Positions 51,857 to 60,598 are shown, counted from the first letter of the stretch. The stretch: DNA of 64,000 bases from JABMQB01 sp964575025 (GCA_964575025.1 CAZNPV010000010.1:1-64000); one strand, 5' to 3'. The notes: generated from the sequence alone by a model not told the origin. Numbers and translations are program-made.

Positions 51857-54325
51857 CTAGACTCCGGCTGCATTTCTTCGCATTTGCTCTTCCTCGGAGA
51901 AATCATTTTCAGGAATATATCCTTCCAGGGGGACCATTCGTTCATGGATCGCATCCAGGATCCAGGAAGGTTGTGGAAAGTAATAATCTTCCAGTTCATG
52001 AGCAGGTGTAATCCAGTTGCGTGAGCCGACAACCACGGGCGGTGCATCCAGGTAATCGAATGCCAGTTCAGCAATGTTCGAAGCCAGGTCCCGCATATAG
52101 GAACCACGGGCAGTGGCATCGCCCGTGATCAGAATGCGTCCTGTTTTTTTAATGGATTCAATCACCGGTTCATAATTGAACGGAACCAACGTGCGGGCAT
52201 CCATAATTTCTGCGGACAGGTTGTATTTTTCCTCCAGTAGGGTGGCAGCATTCAGTGCCTGATACAACGTTGCACCAATCGTTAATATCGTGATATCCTT
52301 TCCTTCTTTTTTAACATCCGGTTCGCCAATCGGAACTTCGTAATATCCTTTGGGGACCCCTTCCTTATGAAACTGTTCTCCCATGTCATAGATCCGCTGG
52401 CTTTCAAAGAAGATCACCGGGTCGGTACCCTGGAGGGCTGCGTTCATAAGTCCTTTGGCATCGTAAGGGGTAACCGGGAAAACCACTTTTAATCCGGGAA
52501 TATGGGTAGTCAGGGCCGTCCAGTCCTGAGAATGCTGGGCTCCATATTTTGAACCCACGGACACACGCAGCACCACAGGCATTTTCAGCACATTTCCACT
52601 CATGGCCTGCCATTTGGGCAGTTGGTTAAACACTTCATCGCCGGCGCGCCCGAGAAAATCACAATACATAAACTCAGGAATCACCCTTCCGCCACACATG
52701 GCATACCCGATGGCTGTACCGATAATCGCTGCCTCGGAAATTGGAGCATTAAAGAGACGATGGTAAGGCAAAGCTTCCGTAAGCCCCCGGTATACAGCAA
52801 AGGCTCCACCCCAGTCCCGGTTCTCTTCACCATAGGCGATGAGCGTAGGGTCTTTGTAAAACCGGTCGATGATGGCTTCAAAAATAGCATCGCGCACAGA
52901 ATAGGTTTTTATTTTCGAGAAAGCCTTCCCATTGCGGTCAAACATAAACCGTTCCTTATTGGCAATCTGCTTAACCCGGGGATTATCTTCCATGGGCTGC
53001 CTGACTTCCGGCTCCCGGTCTTCCATCTTATCTACCGATGCGTTTGAAAACATCATCTCCCCGATCAGATTGGGATATTTTTTTAGATCCATATGGGGTG
53101 AAACGGTATCATCGGTCGCATATTTCATCGCCCATGTTATGAATCCTTCGGCATCTGACTGTATGGTTTGCAGCTCTTTTTCTGAAGCGATCCCTGCCTG
53201 AACCAGTTCTTTTCCGAACCACACAATGGAATCCTGTTCCTGCCAGGCTTCCATTTCCTCTTTGGAACGATAGGATGAGGCATCGGAGGGGGAATGACCG
53301 CTGAAGCGGTACGTCAGCACATCGAGTAATACAGGCCCCCGTTTTTCTTCAAGCACTTTTCGTTTGCGTTTATAGGCATCGATCACAGCCAGTGGATTGT
53401 ATCCATCTACGCGTTCAGCGTGCATCTGTTCGGGATTCAGCCCAGCTCCGATGCGGGCTGCAATGCCGTACCCCATAGTCTCACCGCAGGTTTGCCCGCC
53501 CATGCCATATTGGTTATTCACGATGTTAATAATCAACGGAAGTCCGCCTTTCATATCCCCTTCCCATAACCGGGTAAACTGATCCATGGTTGCAAAAACA
53601 AGACCTTCCCATACCGGTCCGCATCCCATGGAAGCATCACCAATATTAGCCACCACAATTCCATTCTTCCGGTTGACTTTTTTATAGAGAGCCGCCCCAA
53701 CGGAAATATCAGCAGAGCCACCTACAATCGCATTGTTCGGATACACTCCAAACGGGGTGAAAAAGGCATGCATGGATCCTCCCAATCCTTTGTTAAATCC
53801 GGTTTTACGGGCAAAGATCTCCGCCAGTGTGCCATACACCAGAAAATGCACAGCCTGCTCCCTGATGGTCCCTTTAAAATGATCTTTAACCGCTGCATAC
53901 GTAATCCCATCAAAATGCGACTCCATGATTTCTTTTAATGCTTCGTCACCCAGCTTACGGATTGCGGATAATCCTTTTGCGAGGATCTCTCCATGACTCC
54001 GGTGTGACCCGAAGATAAAATCATCCGTTGTAAGGGTATAAGCCATCCCCACAGCTGCTGCCTCCTGTCCGATAGAAAGGTGGGCAGGACCGGGATGGGT
54101 ATAGGAAAGCTCCTTATACTTGCCCTGAATCTTGATCAGATTAAGCATGGTTTCAAATTCACGGATGACGACCATATCATGGTATATCTGCAGGAAGTCC
54201 TCCCTCGAAAAATTCTCCTTTTCCTGTTCAATGGTTTTGTTATACCGGTTTACCGGAACCGGATCAAAATCAATCTGTCCGGATTTTCTTATCTCTGACG
54301 GATCTATAAATTGTGATTTTGGCAT
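51857..54325 (-). CDS. 2-oxoacid dehydrogenase E1, alpha and beta subunits fused
   Basis: 822 residues, the two E1 chains in one protein. The alpha half shows the thiamine-diphosphate motif (GDASMGCGPVWEG, then IVNNQYGMGGQ with the NN end) and HPGPAHLSIGQEAAAVG. The beta half starts near residue 460 (SVRDAIFEAIIDRFYKDP) and contains GEENRDWGGAFAVYRG and EFMYCDFLGRAGDEV. It decarboxylates a 2-oxoacid and passes the acyl group to the lipoyl arm of E2. No E3 gene is in the window, so the cell's common lipoamide dehydrogenase must serve. Substrate could be pyruvate, acetoin or a branched 2-oxoacid; context favours an unusual one. Confidence 0.9.
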   Translation of the reverse strand: MPKSQFIDPSEIRKSGQIDFDPVPVNRYNKTIEQEKENFSREDFLQIYHDMVVIREFETMLNLIKIQGKYKELSYTHPGPAHLSIGQEAAAVGMAYTLTTDDFIFGSHRSHGEILAKGLSAIRKLGDEALKEIMESHFDGITYAAVKDHFKGTIREQAVHFLVYGTLAEIFARKTGFNKGLGGSMHAFFTPFGVYPNNAIVGGSADISVGAALYKKVNRKNGIVVANIGDASMGCGPVWEGLVFATMDQFTRLWEGDMKGGLPLIINIVNNQYGMGGQTCGETMGYGIAARIGAGLNPEQMHAERVDGYNPLAVIDAYKRKRKVLEEKRGPVLLDVLTYRFSGHSPSDASSYRSKEEMEAWQEQDSIVWFGKELVQAGIASEKELQTIQSDAEGFITWAMKYATDDTVSPHMDLKKYPNLIGEMMFSNASVDKMEDREPEVRQPMEDNPRVKQIANKERFMFDRNGKAFSKIKTYSVRDAIFEAIIDRFYKDPTLIAYGEENRDWGGAFAVYRGLTEALPYHRLFNAPISEAAIIGTAIGYAMCGGRVIPEFMYCDFLGRAGDEVFNQLPKWQAMSGNVLKMPVVLRVSVGSKYGAQHSQDWTALTTHIPGLKVVFPVTPYDAKGLMNAALQGTDPVIFFESQRIYDMGEQFHKEGVPKGYYEVPIGEPDVKKEGKDITILTIGATLYQALNAATLLEEKYNLSAEIMDARTLVPFNYEPVIESIKKTGRILITGDATARGSYMRDLASNIAELAFDYLDAPPVVVGSRNWITPAHELEDYYFPQPSWILDAIHERMVPLEGYIPENDFSEEEQMRRNAAGV

Positions 54326-54444
54326 ATCTGAATAAGTTTAAAGGAATTTTCATCCTGTATTTTTGAATTATTTACATCGTTTCCTGATTTTTTTGGATGC
54401 TCGGAAATCTTCCGGTTGTTCGATTGTTGCTCCATCCTTTAACG

Positions 54445-55686
54445 TTAAACGGAGAGTTCTTCTATCTGCTTTTTAATTTCAGCCAGAAACAAAGTAGCTT
54501 CCCCTCCATCGAGAGCCTGATGGTCGTAAGAGAGGGAAAGTCCTATCGTCGGGACAAATCCATACACGCCGTCGCCCAGATCTTTCGGGCGTGGTATAAT
54601 GTTACAAACTCCGAGGATCGCTGTTTGAGGCAGGTTGACTATCGGTGTAAACATCTCCACGCCATAGTTTCCGAGATTGGAAACTGTAAAGGTGGCTGCC
54701 TCCGGTTTCAACAGGTCCGGATTGATGTTGCCGCTGCGTGCTGCCCTGGCAACTGCGGCAAGTTGTGAGGAAAGCCCCTCAAGAGAAAGATCATCGGCAT
54801 TTCTGACCGTAGGGACCATCAGCCCCCGATCGGTATCCACAGCCAACCCCAGGTGAACCTTGTTGAACCATTTGATTTCATCCCCGAGGTAATGGGTGTT
54901 GGCCCTGGGAATTTTCCTGAGGACCCTGACAACCACATAACAAACCAAATCGTTGATGGTTATATTCTGAGAGGTCCTGCCTGCTTCCAGATCGGCCTTG
55001 AATTGCTTACGCAATGTCAGCAACTTGCGTGCATCAGCACTCATATGGTGCGTAAGTTGTGCTGAATGCTGCAACGATTGGTGCATTGCTTTGGCTATCA
55101 GCTTCCGGATAGTTGGAATTGGCTTTACTTCAAAATCGCTTCCCGATTCCAAACCCGAAGATTGGGCAGCAGGTTTTTCTGACTGCTTATCTGTTTCTGC
55201 TTTTGCTGCCTTTTCGATATCTCTGGCAAGGATCCTTCCGTGAGGGCCACTTCCTTTCACCGATCGGGGATCAAAACCCAACGAAGCTGCCATATTCCTT
55301 GCCAAAGGAGAGATCTTCACCCTTTTGTCTTGTGAACTATGCGTACCAGGGGCTTTCGCCTGTTCAGGAACAGGTACTTCTTTGACACGCTCCTTCCCCA
55401 CTTCCTTCCCAGATTCAGAACCCGGCCTGAACTCATCGAAAGATTCTCCTTCCCTGCCAATAACAGCAACATTCGTTAAAACCGGGATTTCGTCGCCTTC
55501 ATTAAAAAAAGCAGCCAACAATATCCCATCCACTTTGGCCTCTTCTTCAAAAGACGCTTTATCGGTTTCGTAGGAAAAAAGAATGTCCCCTTTGACAACT
55601 TTGTCACCCGGTTTTTTATACCAATGCCCCATCATACAGGTTTCCACAGATTGGCCTTGCCGGGGCATGATTACAGGTATAGCCAT
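54445..55686 (-). CDS. 2-oxoacid dehydrogenase E2 (lipoyl acyltransferase)
   Basis: 413 residues: lipoyl domain (about 1-80) with the lipoylated lysine in YETDKASFEEEA, a variable linker, the peripheral-subunit-binding domain (ISPLARNMAASLGFDPRSVK, then GPHGRILARDIE) and the catalytic acyltransferase domain with YDHQALDGGEA. The last is a mild change from the usual DHRxxDG: the Arg is Gln, but the His and Asp needed for catalysis remain. It receives the acyl group from E1 and transfers it to CoA. First gene of the minus-strand run, transcribed away from the HutC-type regulator through a promoter region with two palindromes. Confidence 0.9.
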   Translation of the reverse strand: MAIPVIMPRQGQSVETCMMGHWYKKPGDKVVKGDILFSYETDKASFEEEAKVDGILLAAFFNEGDEIPVLTNVAVIGREGESFDEFRPGSESGKEVGKERVKEVPVPEQAKAPGTHSSQDKRVKISPLARNMAASLGFDPRSVKGSGPHGRILARDIEKAAKAETDKQSEKPAAQSSGLESGSDFEVKPIPTIRKLIAKAMHQSLQHSAQLTHHMSADARKLLTLRKQFKADLEAGRTSQNITINDLVCYVVVRVLRKIPRANTHYLGDEIKWFNKVHLGLAVDTDRGLMVPTVRNADDLSLEGLSSQLAAVARAARSGNINPDLLKPEAATFTVSNLGNYGVEMFTPIVNLPQTAILGVCNIIPRPKDLGDGVYGFVPTIGLSLSYDHQALDGGEATLFLAEIKKQIEELSV

Positions 55687-55712
55687 ACATTATTTTTTTA
55701 GTGTTTTAATAA

Positions 55713-55726
55713 CTTGTATATACAAA
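55713..55726. promoter_or_regulatory. Operator-like palindrome 1 (E2 side)
   Basis: CTTGTA-TA-TACAAA; its core TTGTATATACAA (55714-55725) is a perfect 12-base palindrome. It lies 27 bases before the E2 start codon. It matches the CTTGTA-N2-TACAAG type site known for HutC-family regulators. Confidence 0.7.
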
Positions 55727-55811
55727 CAGTTCTATAGTTGAAAAACTAATTATTTAAAGATCAGTGTAATTATTGCCTTTTTATTTTATAATACAAAAAT
55801 ATATTTTTAAA

Positions 55812-55825
55812 CTTGTATTTACAAG
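55812..55825. promoter_or_regulatory. Operator-like palindrome 2 (regulator side)
   Basis: CTTGTA-TT-TACAAG, perfect 6-base arms around two bases. It lies just ahead of the -33 element of the GntR gene. Its centre is 99 bases from that of palindrome 1. Both together suggest autoregulation and control of the divergent E2 gene. Confidence 0.7.
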
Positions 55826-55830
55826 CTGTA

Positions 55831-55859
55831 TTTGATTATTTAAAAATTCTTTACCTTTG
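55831..55859 (+). promoter_or_regulatory. Promoter of the HutC-type regulator gene
   Basis: TTTG at 55831-55834 and TACCTTTG at 55852-55859 with 17 bases between them. The box ends seven bases before the GTG start codon, so the transcript is probably leaderless. Confidence 0.6.
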
Positions 55860-55866
55860 TGTATTG

Positions 55867-56574
55867 GTGACAGCTTTACCACAATACCGTATATTATACG
55901 AACTCCTAAGGAAACATATTCTGGAGGGGATCTATGAAGAGGGTGTGTTACTCCCTTCTGAGCATGAACTTTGTGCTGTTCATCATCTTACCCGGCCAAC
56001 AGTACGGCATGCGCTGGATGCCCTGGTAAAGGAGGGGCTGATCATCAAAAAACAGGGGAAGGGAAGCATTGTCAGAAAGCAACCCCGGAATATTGGGATC
56101 CTGTCGATTGCAGGGACCGCATCAGCCATCGGGACAAAGCACTTAAAAACCCGGATCCTCCAAAAGCCCGAAGTAAGACCATGGCCGCAAAACTTCCCTT
56201 TTCAATTAAATGAAATTGAAAAAGAGTCAGGGTGTATTTATCTCGAAAGGCTTCGATTTGTCAACAGAGAACCTGTTTTTTACGATATCAATCATATCCC
56301 CAACGTCAACCTGCCACGGTTTACAGCGCGGTCCTTGCAGGATAAATCACTTTTCGATGAACTGCGTAAAAATTACCAGATAGAAATCATCGGCGGAGAA
56401 CAAAAGCTCAAAGCAGTGAAACCTACACCGGAAATAAAAGAGATACTGATCCTGAAAAAAGGGGAACCAGTATTATACATCGAACGGAAACTTCATACAA
56501 ACAGGGAGGGATTCAATATCTACTCAACCATCTATTTTAATTCCGCCAATCATTTCATTTACGGAAGTTTCTAG
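55867..56574 (+). CDS. GntR family transcriptional regulator, HutC subfamily
   Basis: 235 residues. An N-terminal winged helix (YRILYELLRKHILEGIYEEG, LPSEHELCAVHHLTRPTVRH) is followed by a UTRA ligand-binding domain (about 90-230, IYLERLRFVNREPVFYDINH). I chose GTG at 55867 (VTALPQYRILYEL); the frame also opens at 55813, but the promoter's -7 box at 55852 excludes those residues. The gene is divergent from the E2-E1 genes, and the spacer holds two CTTGTA-N2-TACAA palindromes, the known site type for this subfamily, so it most likely controls itself and the 2-oxoacid dehydrogenase genes. The effector is unknown. Confidence 0.85.
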   Translation: MTALPQYRILYELLRKHILEGIYEEGVLLPSEHELCAVHHLTRPTVRHALDALVKEGLIIKKQGKGSIVRKQPRNIGILSIAGTASAIGTKHLKTRILQKPEVRPWPQNFPFQLNEIEKESGCIYLERLRFVNREPVFYDINHIPNVNLPRFTARSLQDKSLFDELRKNYQIEIIGGEQKLKAVKPTPEIKEILILKKGEPVLYIERKLHTNREGFNIYSTIYFNSANHFIYGSF

Positions 56575-56754
56575 GCCGCTGGAACTAAAAAACCGGATCG
56601 GATGGTTGCCTTGACTGGCTGCCCTGTAGGGTTCAACGTATAAAAAACGTTACCCTTTATTTTTTGTAAATTCTCAGCCATGCTCCCAGGTCTTCTTCTT
56701 ACGTTTCGTAAAAAATTTTAATCTTTGTATAAATAAACAGACTCATCAACCCTT

Positions 56755-58104
56755 ATGAAAGTATTGAAATTCGGAGGAACTTCGATCGGTTCAGCTGAGA
56801 ACATGAAAAAAGTGATGGCTCTCATAGCGGATAACGAAAAGAAGATTGTGGTTTTATCGGCTATGTCAGGGACTACAAATAAGTTAGTAGAAATCGCTGA
56901 ATTCCTTTCCCACAAAAAAATAACCCCTGCGAAGCTGGCTGTCAGGGAGCTGGAAGAGAGGTACAAACAGGTAATTGAAGAATTATACCCATCGGAAAAA
57001 ACCAAAACAGAAGGCACACGGATTGTCCATGCCTGTTTTGATACGTTAAAATCCTGCATTGCCAGCCCGTTTAATAAAGCCATGGAGAATACGATCCTGG
57101 CGCAGGGAGAATTAATTTCCACCCAGCTGTTTGCCTTGCTCCTGAAGGAAAACGGCTTTCAGGCAGTCTTGCTTCCGGCGCTGGATTTTATGTGTATCGA
57201 TAAAAACAAGGCAGCCGATCTCTATTCTATCCGATTAAATCTGGCCCGGAGTCTGGAGGAAATTCCTCAGGCTGATACCTATATTACACAGGGGTATATC
57301 TGCCGCAATGCGGATAACGAAATAGACAACCTTCAAAGAGGCGGGAGTGATTACACGGCTTCACTGATCGGGGTGGCCATCGATGCGGAAGAAATACAGA
57401 TATGGACCGATATTGACGGATTTCACAACAACGATCCAAGGTATGTCGCGAATACACAGAAAATTGAACGGCTTTCTTTTAATGAAGCAGCCGAACTCGC
57501 CTATTTCGGAGCTAAAATATTGCACCCCCAAACCGTCCTTCCGGCAAAAAACCATAATATCCCCGTGCGGTTAAAAAACACCATGAATCCGGAAGATTCC
57601 GGAACGTTAATCACTGCAGAATCAAACCGTGAAGGAATAAAAGCAGTGGCTGCCAAAGACAATATTACCGCGGTTAAGATCCGTTCCGACAGAATGTTGA
57701 TGGCCTATGGTTTCTTACGCAGGATCTTTGAGATTTTTGAACGATACCAGACCCCTATTGATATGATCTCCACTTCGGAGGTGGCTGTGTCTCTGACCAT
57801 AGACAGCCTGGAACATCTGACGAAAATCCTGGCAGAATTAAATAAATTCGGATCCGTTGAAGTGGATCGTGATATGACCATTGTCTGTATTGTTGGAGAT
57901 ATTATCCAGGAAGAAAAAGGATTTGCTTCGAAAGTTTTTAATGCACTGGATGGCATTCCGATCCGGATGATTTCCTATGGTGGGAGTCGTCACAATATTT
58001 CCGTTCTGGTACCAATGGCCCGGAAAAAAGAGACCCTGCAGTCTTTAAGCAACAATTTGTTAAACCCGGAAAATGCTATTCCGGAACGGAATGAAGAACC
58101 TTAA
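56755..58104 (+). CDS. lysC: Aspartate kinase with tandem ACT domains (second of two)
   Basis: 449 residues. Kinase motifs: KVLKFGGTSIGSAENMKK, VVLSAMSGTTNKL, GGSDYTASLIGVAI and the Asp-binding WTDIDGFHNNDP. The last 150 residues form two ACT units (ITAVKIRSDRMLMAYGFLRR, IDMISTSEVAVSLTIDSL; then CIVGDIIQEEKGFASKVFNA), the feedback-inhibition domain. Differs from the enzyme at 13596 in its ACT part. A palindrome-like AACGT-N7-ACGTT lies in the spacer ahead of it (about 56634-56650). It is convergent with the MBL hydrolase gene, three bases apart. Confidence 0.9.
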   Translation: MKVLKFGGTSIGSAENMKKVMALIADNEKKIVVLSAMSGTTNKLVEIAEFLSHKKITPAKLAVRELEERYKQVIEELYPSEKTKTEGTRIVHACFDTLKSCIASPFNKAMENTILAQGELISTQLFALLLKENGFQAVLLPALDFMCIDKNKAADLYSIRLNLARSLEEIPQADTYITQGYICRNADNEIDNLQRGGSDYTASLIGVAIDAEEIQIWTDIDGFHNNDPRYVANTQKIERLSFNEAAELAYFGAKILHPQTVLPAKNHNIPVRLKNTMNPEDSGTLITAESNREGIKAVAAKDNITAVKIRSDRMLMAYGFLRRIFEIFERYQTPIDMISTSEVAVSLTIDSLEHLTKILAELNKFGSVEVDRDMTIVCIVGDIIQEEKGFASKVFNALDGIPIRMISYGGSRHNISVLVPMARKKETLQSLSNNLLNPENAIPERNEEP

Positions 58105-58107
58105 TCG

Positions 58108-58869
58108 CTATTTTACCACTACCACTTCACTTGCGTCCTGCCGTGAGGTTACCATCAGATTGTATTTTTCAGCCAACGGTTCCAGTGCTGAGTATGCTGT
58201 TTCAGGTGTATTATTTTCAGCCGAAAGATGACTGAGGAACACGCCCTGAAGGTTGGGTCCGGCATGTTTGTTTAAGAGGTCAAATGTTTGGTTGTTGGAT
58301 AAATGCCCGGTATCGGAAGACACTCTTTTTTTCAGGTAATACGGATACTTCCCGTTCCACAGCATATCCTCATCGTAGTTTGTTTCCAGGAAAATAGCAT
58401 GGCACAGCGCCAGGTGGGATATCACATTTTCACAGGGCGAACCAATATCTGTAAACACCCCGACACTTAATCCTTCGTGTTCAATCCTGAAAGAACAAGC
58501 TTCTCTGGCATCATGATTCTTCCGGAACGGATGAATCGTAAATGACCTGAAACGGAAACTATGACCCGGCTGAAACGGGGTATACGACAATGGCTGAAGG
58601 ACTCCCCATAAAGCCTCGTATGTATTTGAAGTAAAAAATGCCGGAATTCCCAGCTTCTTAACCAATACCCTCACTCCACGCACATGATCACTGTGTTCAT
58701 GGGTAATCAATACCCCCCTGACCTTCCGGTAGTCCAGCTTCCGGGCGTACATCCTTTGAAGGATCTGCCGGGTTGAAATACCGGCATCCACAAGAACTGC
58801 ATCTTTCTCATTCCCGATATAATAACAGTTCCCGTTGCTTCCGGAGGCCAGAGCACATATTTCAAGCAT
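58108..58869 (-). CDS. MBL-fold hydrolase, WalJ/YycJ-like
   Basis: 253 residues of the metallo-beta-lactamase fold: SGSNGNCYYIG, the metal motif THEHSDHVRGV and further ligands around FLETNYDEDML and SHLSAENNTPETA. It resembles the WalJ/YycJ group of predicted exonucleases associated with cell-wall and DNA-repair functions in Firmicutes and present in Bacteroidota. No walK/R genes are near. It is convergent with the aspartokinase gene. The fold is secure; the activity is inferred from the family. Confidence 0.8.
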   Translation of the reverse strand: MLEICALASGSNGNCYYIGNEKDAVLVDAGISTRQILQRMYARKLDYRKVRGVLITHEHSDHVRGVRVLVKKLGIPAFFTSNTYEALWGVLQPLSYTPFQPGHSFRFRSFTIHPFRKNHDAREACSFRIEHEGLSVGVFTDIGSPCENVISHLALCHAIFLETNYDEDMLWNGKYPYYLKKRVSSDTGHLSNNQTFDLLNKHAGPNLQGVFLSHLSAENNTPETAYSALEPLAEKYNLMVTSRQDASEVVVVK

Positions 58870-59024
58870 AGAATATCTTTTAAATCACTATTTTATCGAT
58901 TTCAGAGGGCAGGACCGGCACCAGTAACCGAAGGCAATATACCTTCACCGGAGGTTAAAAACAAGAACCTTACAGCACCCCGGAGCATTCCTTTATCCGG
59001 TGGAAAAATTACCGATACACCGTT

Positions 59025-60431
59025 CTAGAAATAACCGGATCCGTCCCAGCAATGGGTACACAGTTTCTCTTTGGGCAATCCAATCGCTTCAATCAGGTCA
59101 TTCAGTTTCTGGTATTTCAGCGATGTCAGCCCCAGGTTTTTCCTGATCTGTTCCACCATAGCCTTATACTCTTCAGAATTGGGATCAGCAAATTTCTTCA
59201 GGCTGACTTTCTCGGTACCCTCCAGTTGATAGATCGCTTGCCGGGTTGCCAGTTCGCGGGTTTTTCGCGACCGTGAAAAATTGAGAAACGGGCAGGGATA
59301 GGTCAAAGGAGGACAGGCAATCCGCATATGTATTTCCTTGATTCCGTTGGCATAGAGATCACGGGTATTGTCTTTTAACTGGGTTCCCCTGACGATAGAA
59401 TCATCCAGAAAGATTCCTCTTTGTCCTCTTATCAGGGCTTCGTTGGGTATCAGTTTCATTTTGGCTACCAGATCCCGGATCTTCTGGCTCTGAGGCAGAA
59501 AACTCCGGGGCCAGGTAGGCGTATATTTGGCATAGGGACGGGTATAGGGAATCTTCCTCTCGTTGCTGTACCCAATGGCATGCCCCACGCCTGAATCGGG
59601 TATTCCCGCCACAAAATCAGCCTCGGTAAAATCCCTTTTTGCCAGGGCAGCCCCACATTTATACCGGCATAAATCAACATTGATCCCTTCATAATACGAA
59701 GGGGGATAACCATAATAAACCCATAAAAAAGCACATATCTGCATTTTCTCATTAGGCGGCCTTAGGGTTTCATACCCTTCGGCAGTTATTTGAACAATCT
59801 CTCCCGGACCGATGTATTTTTCAGTCCGGTAGCCCAGATTTGCAAAAGCACTGGTCTCAGATGCTACCCCATACCCATCTTCTTTCTTCCCAATAACAAC
59901 CGGCGTCCTTCCTAGCTTATCACGGGCTGCAATAATCCCTTTCCTGTTTAATATCAACAGTGAGCAGGACCCCTTAATCCACCGGAATACATTCTCAATT
60001 CCATCCACAAAATCCTCTCCCTCCGAGATCAGCATGGCTATCAGTTCTGAAGGATTTACATTTCCCTGGCTTGTCTCCGCAAAATGCTGGTTCTTCTTCA
60101 GGAACCTTTTTTCCAGTTCAGTGGCATTCACAATCTTACTGACCGTTGAAATGGCAAACTTTCCAAGATGGGAATTTACCGCTATAGGCTGTGCTTCCGT
60201 ATCACTGATCACACCAATTCCCTTTTTGCCTTTAAATCCTTCAATATCCTTTTCAAATTTACTCCTGAAATATCCATCCTCGAGGCTATGTATGGCCCTT
60301 TGAAAAGAGTTCCTTCCATCCAGAAAAGCAACCCCGGCACGTTTTGTTCCAAGGTGTGAGTGGTAATCTGTTCCGTAGAAAACTTCTAAAACACAATCAT
60401 TTTGGGAAACACAACCGAAAAATCCGCTCAT
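59025..60431 (-). CDS. Amidophosphoribosyltransferase paralog lacking the Cys nucleophile
   Basis: 468 residues, full length for PurF. Functional PurF starts with Cys after its propeptide (C-G-x-F-G), but here the sequence reads MSGFFGC, with Ser at the nucleophile position. Glutamine use at the normal site would thus be lost or changed. The PRPP loop is intact (GIFLDDSIVRGTQ), and Fe-S ligand cysteines of the Bacillus type are kept: ICAFLWVYY, PPLTYPCPF and LCTHCWDG. It might work with ammonia, transfer phosphoribosyl to another amine, or be regulatory. Another canonical PurF is expected elsewhere in the genome. It stands alone, upstream of the MBL gene in the same direction. Confidence 0.8.
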   Translation of the reverse strand: MSGFFGCVSQNDCVLEVFYGTDYHSHLGTKRAGVAFLDGRNSFQRAIHSLEDGYFRSKFEKDIEGFKGKKGIGVISDTEAQPIAVNSHLGKFAISTVSKIVNATELEKRFLKKNQHFAETSQGNVNPSELIAMLISEGEDFVDGIENVFRWIKGSCSLLILNRKGIIAARDKLGRTPVVIGKKEDGYGVASETSAFANLGYRTEKYIGPGEIVQITAEGYETLRPPNEKMQICAFLWVYYGYPPSYYEGINVDLCRYKCGAALAKRDFTEADFVAGIPDSGVGHAIGYSNERKIPYTRPYAKYTPTWPRSFLPQSQKIRDLVAKMKLIPNEALIRGQRGIFLDDSIVRGTQLKDNTRDLYANGIKEIHMRIACPPLTYPCPFLNFSRSRKTRELATRQAIYQLEGTEKVSLKKFADPNSEEYKAMVEQIRKNLGLTSLKYQKLNDLIEAIGLPKEKLCTHCWDGSGYF

Positions 60432-60496
60432 AAGTCTGGTTTTGATTTTTTTAGTTCGTCCTGATGATTCATTAATAATCCCTCTCTCTCCCGAAG

Positions 60497-60512
60497 CCTC
60501 GGGACCAAATTA
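60497..60512. repeat. Short TCCCGA/TCGGGA palindrome, second copy
   Basis: TCCCGA-AGCC-TCGGGA, with the same arms as at 19864-19878. It lies in the spacer between the isochorismatase-like and PurF-like genes and could end the isochorismatase transcript's neighbour or be a dispersed repeat. Confidence 0.45.
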
Positions 60513-60598
60513 TCAGTTTTTATTCTGTAAATTTCTATAACCCCGGGTTTCTTTATCAACAAACTTTAAACAATCGGGAAATCTGTATGCAACCTGTT

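Noticed and set aside
54438..54449. TTTAACGTTAAA palindrome at the E2 stop codon as an operator
   Set aside because: It spans the stop codon of E2 and is AT-rich; there is no second copy and no promoter position that would make it meaningful.
55813..55866. Upstream extension of the HutC-type regulator (start at 55813)
   Set aside because: These 18 codons overlap the second operator palindrome and the -33/-7 promoter elements, and do not resemble the family's N-terminus.
48972..56574. A histidine-utilisation (hut) operon, because of a HutC-type regulator and an N-formylglutamate-amidohydrolase-like gene
   Set aside because: No histidase, urocanase or imidazolonepropionase gene is present; the other genes (E1/E2, ATP-grasp, aldolase/SDR) do not belong to that pathway. 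The regulator subfamily also controls many other systems.
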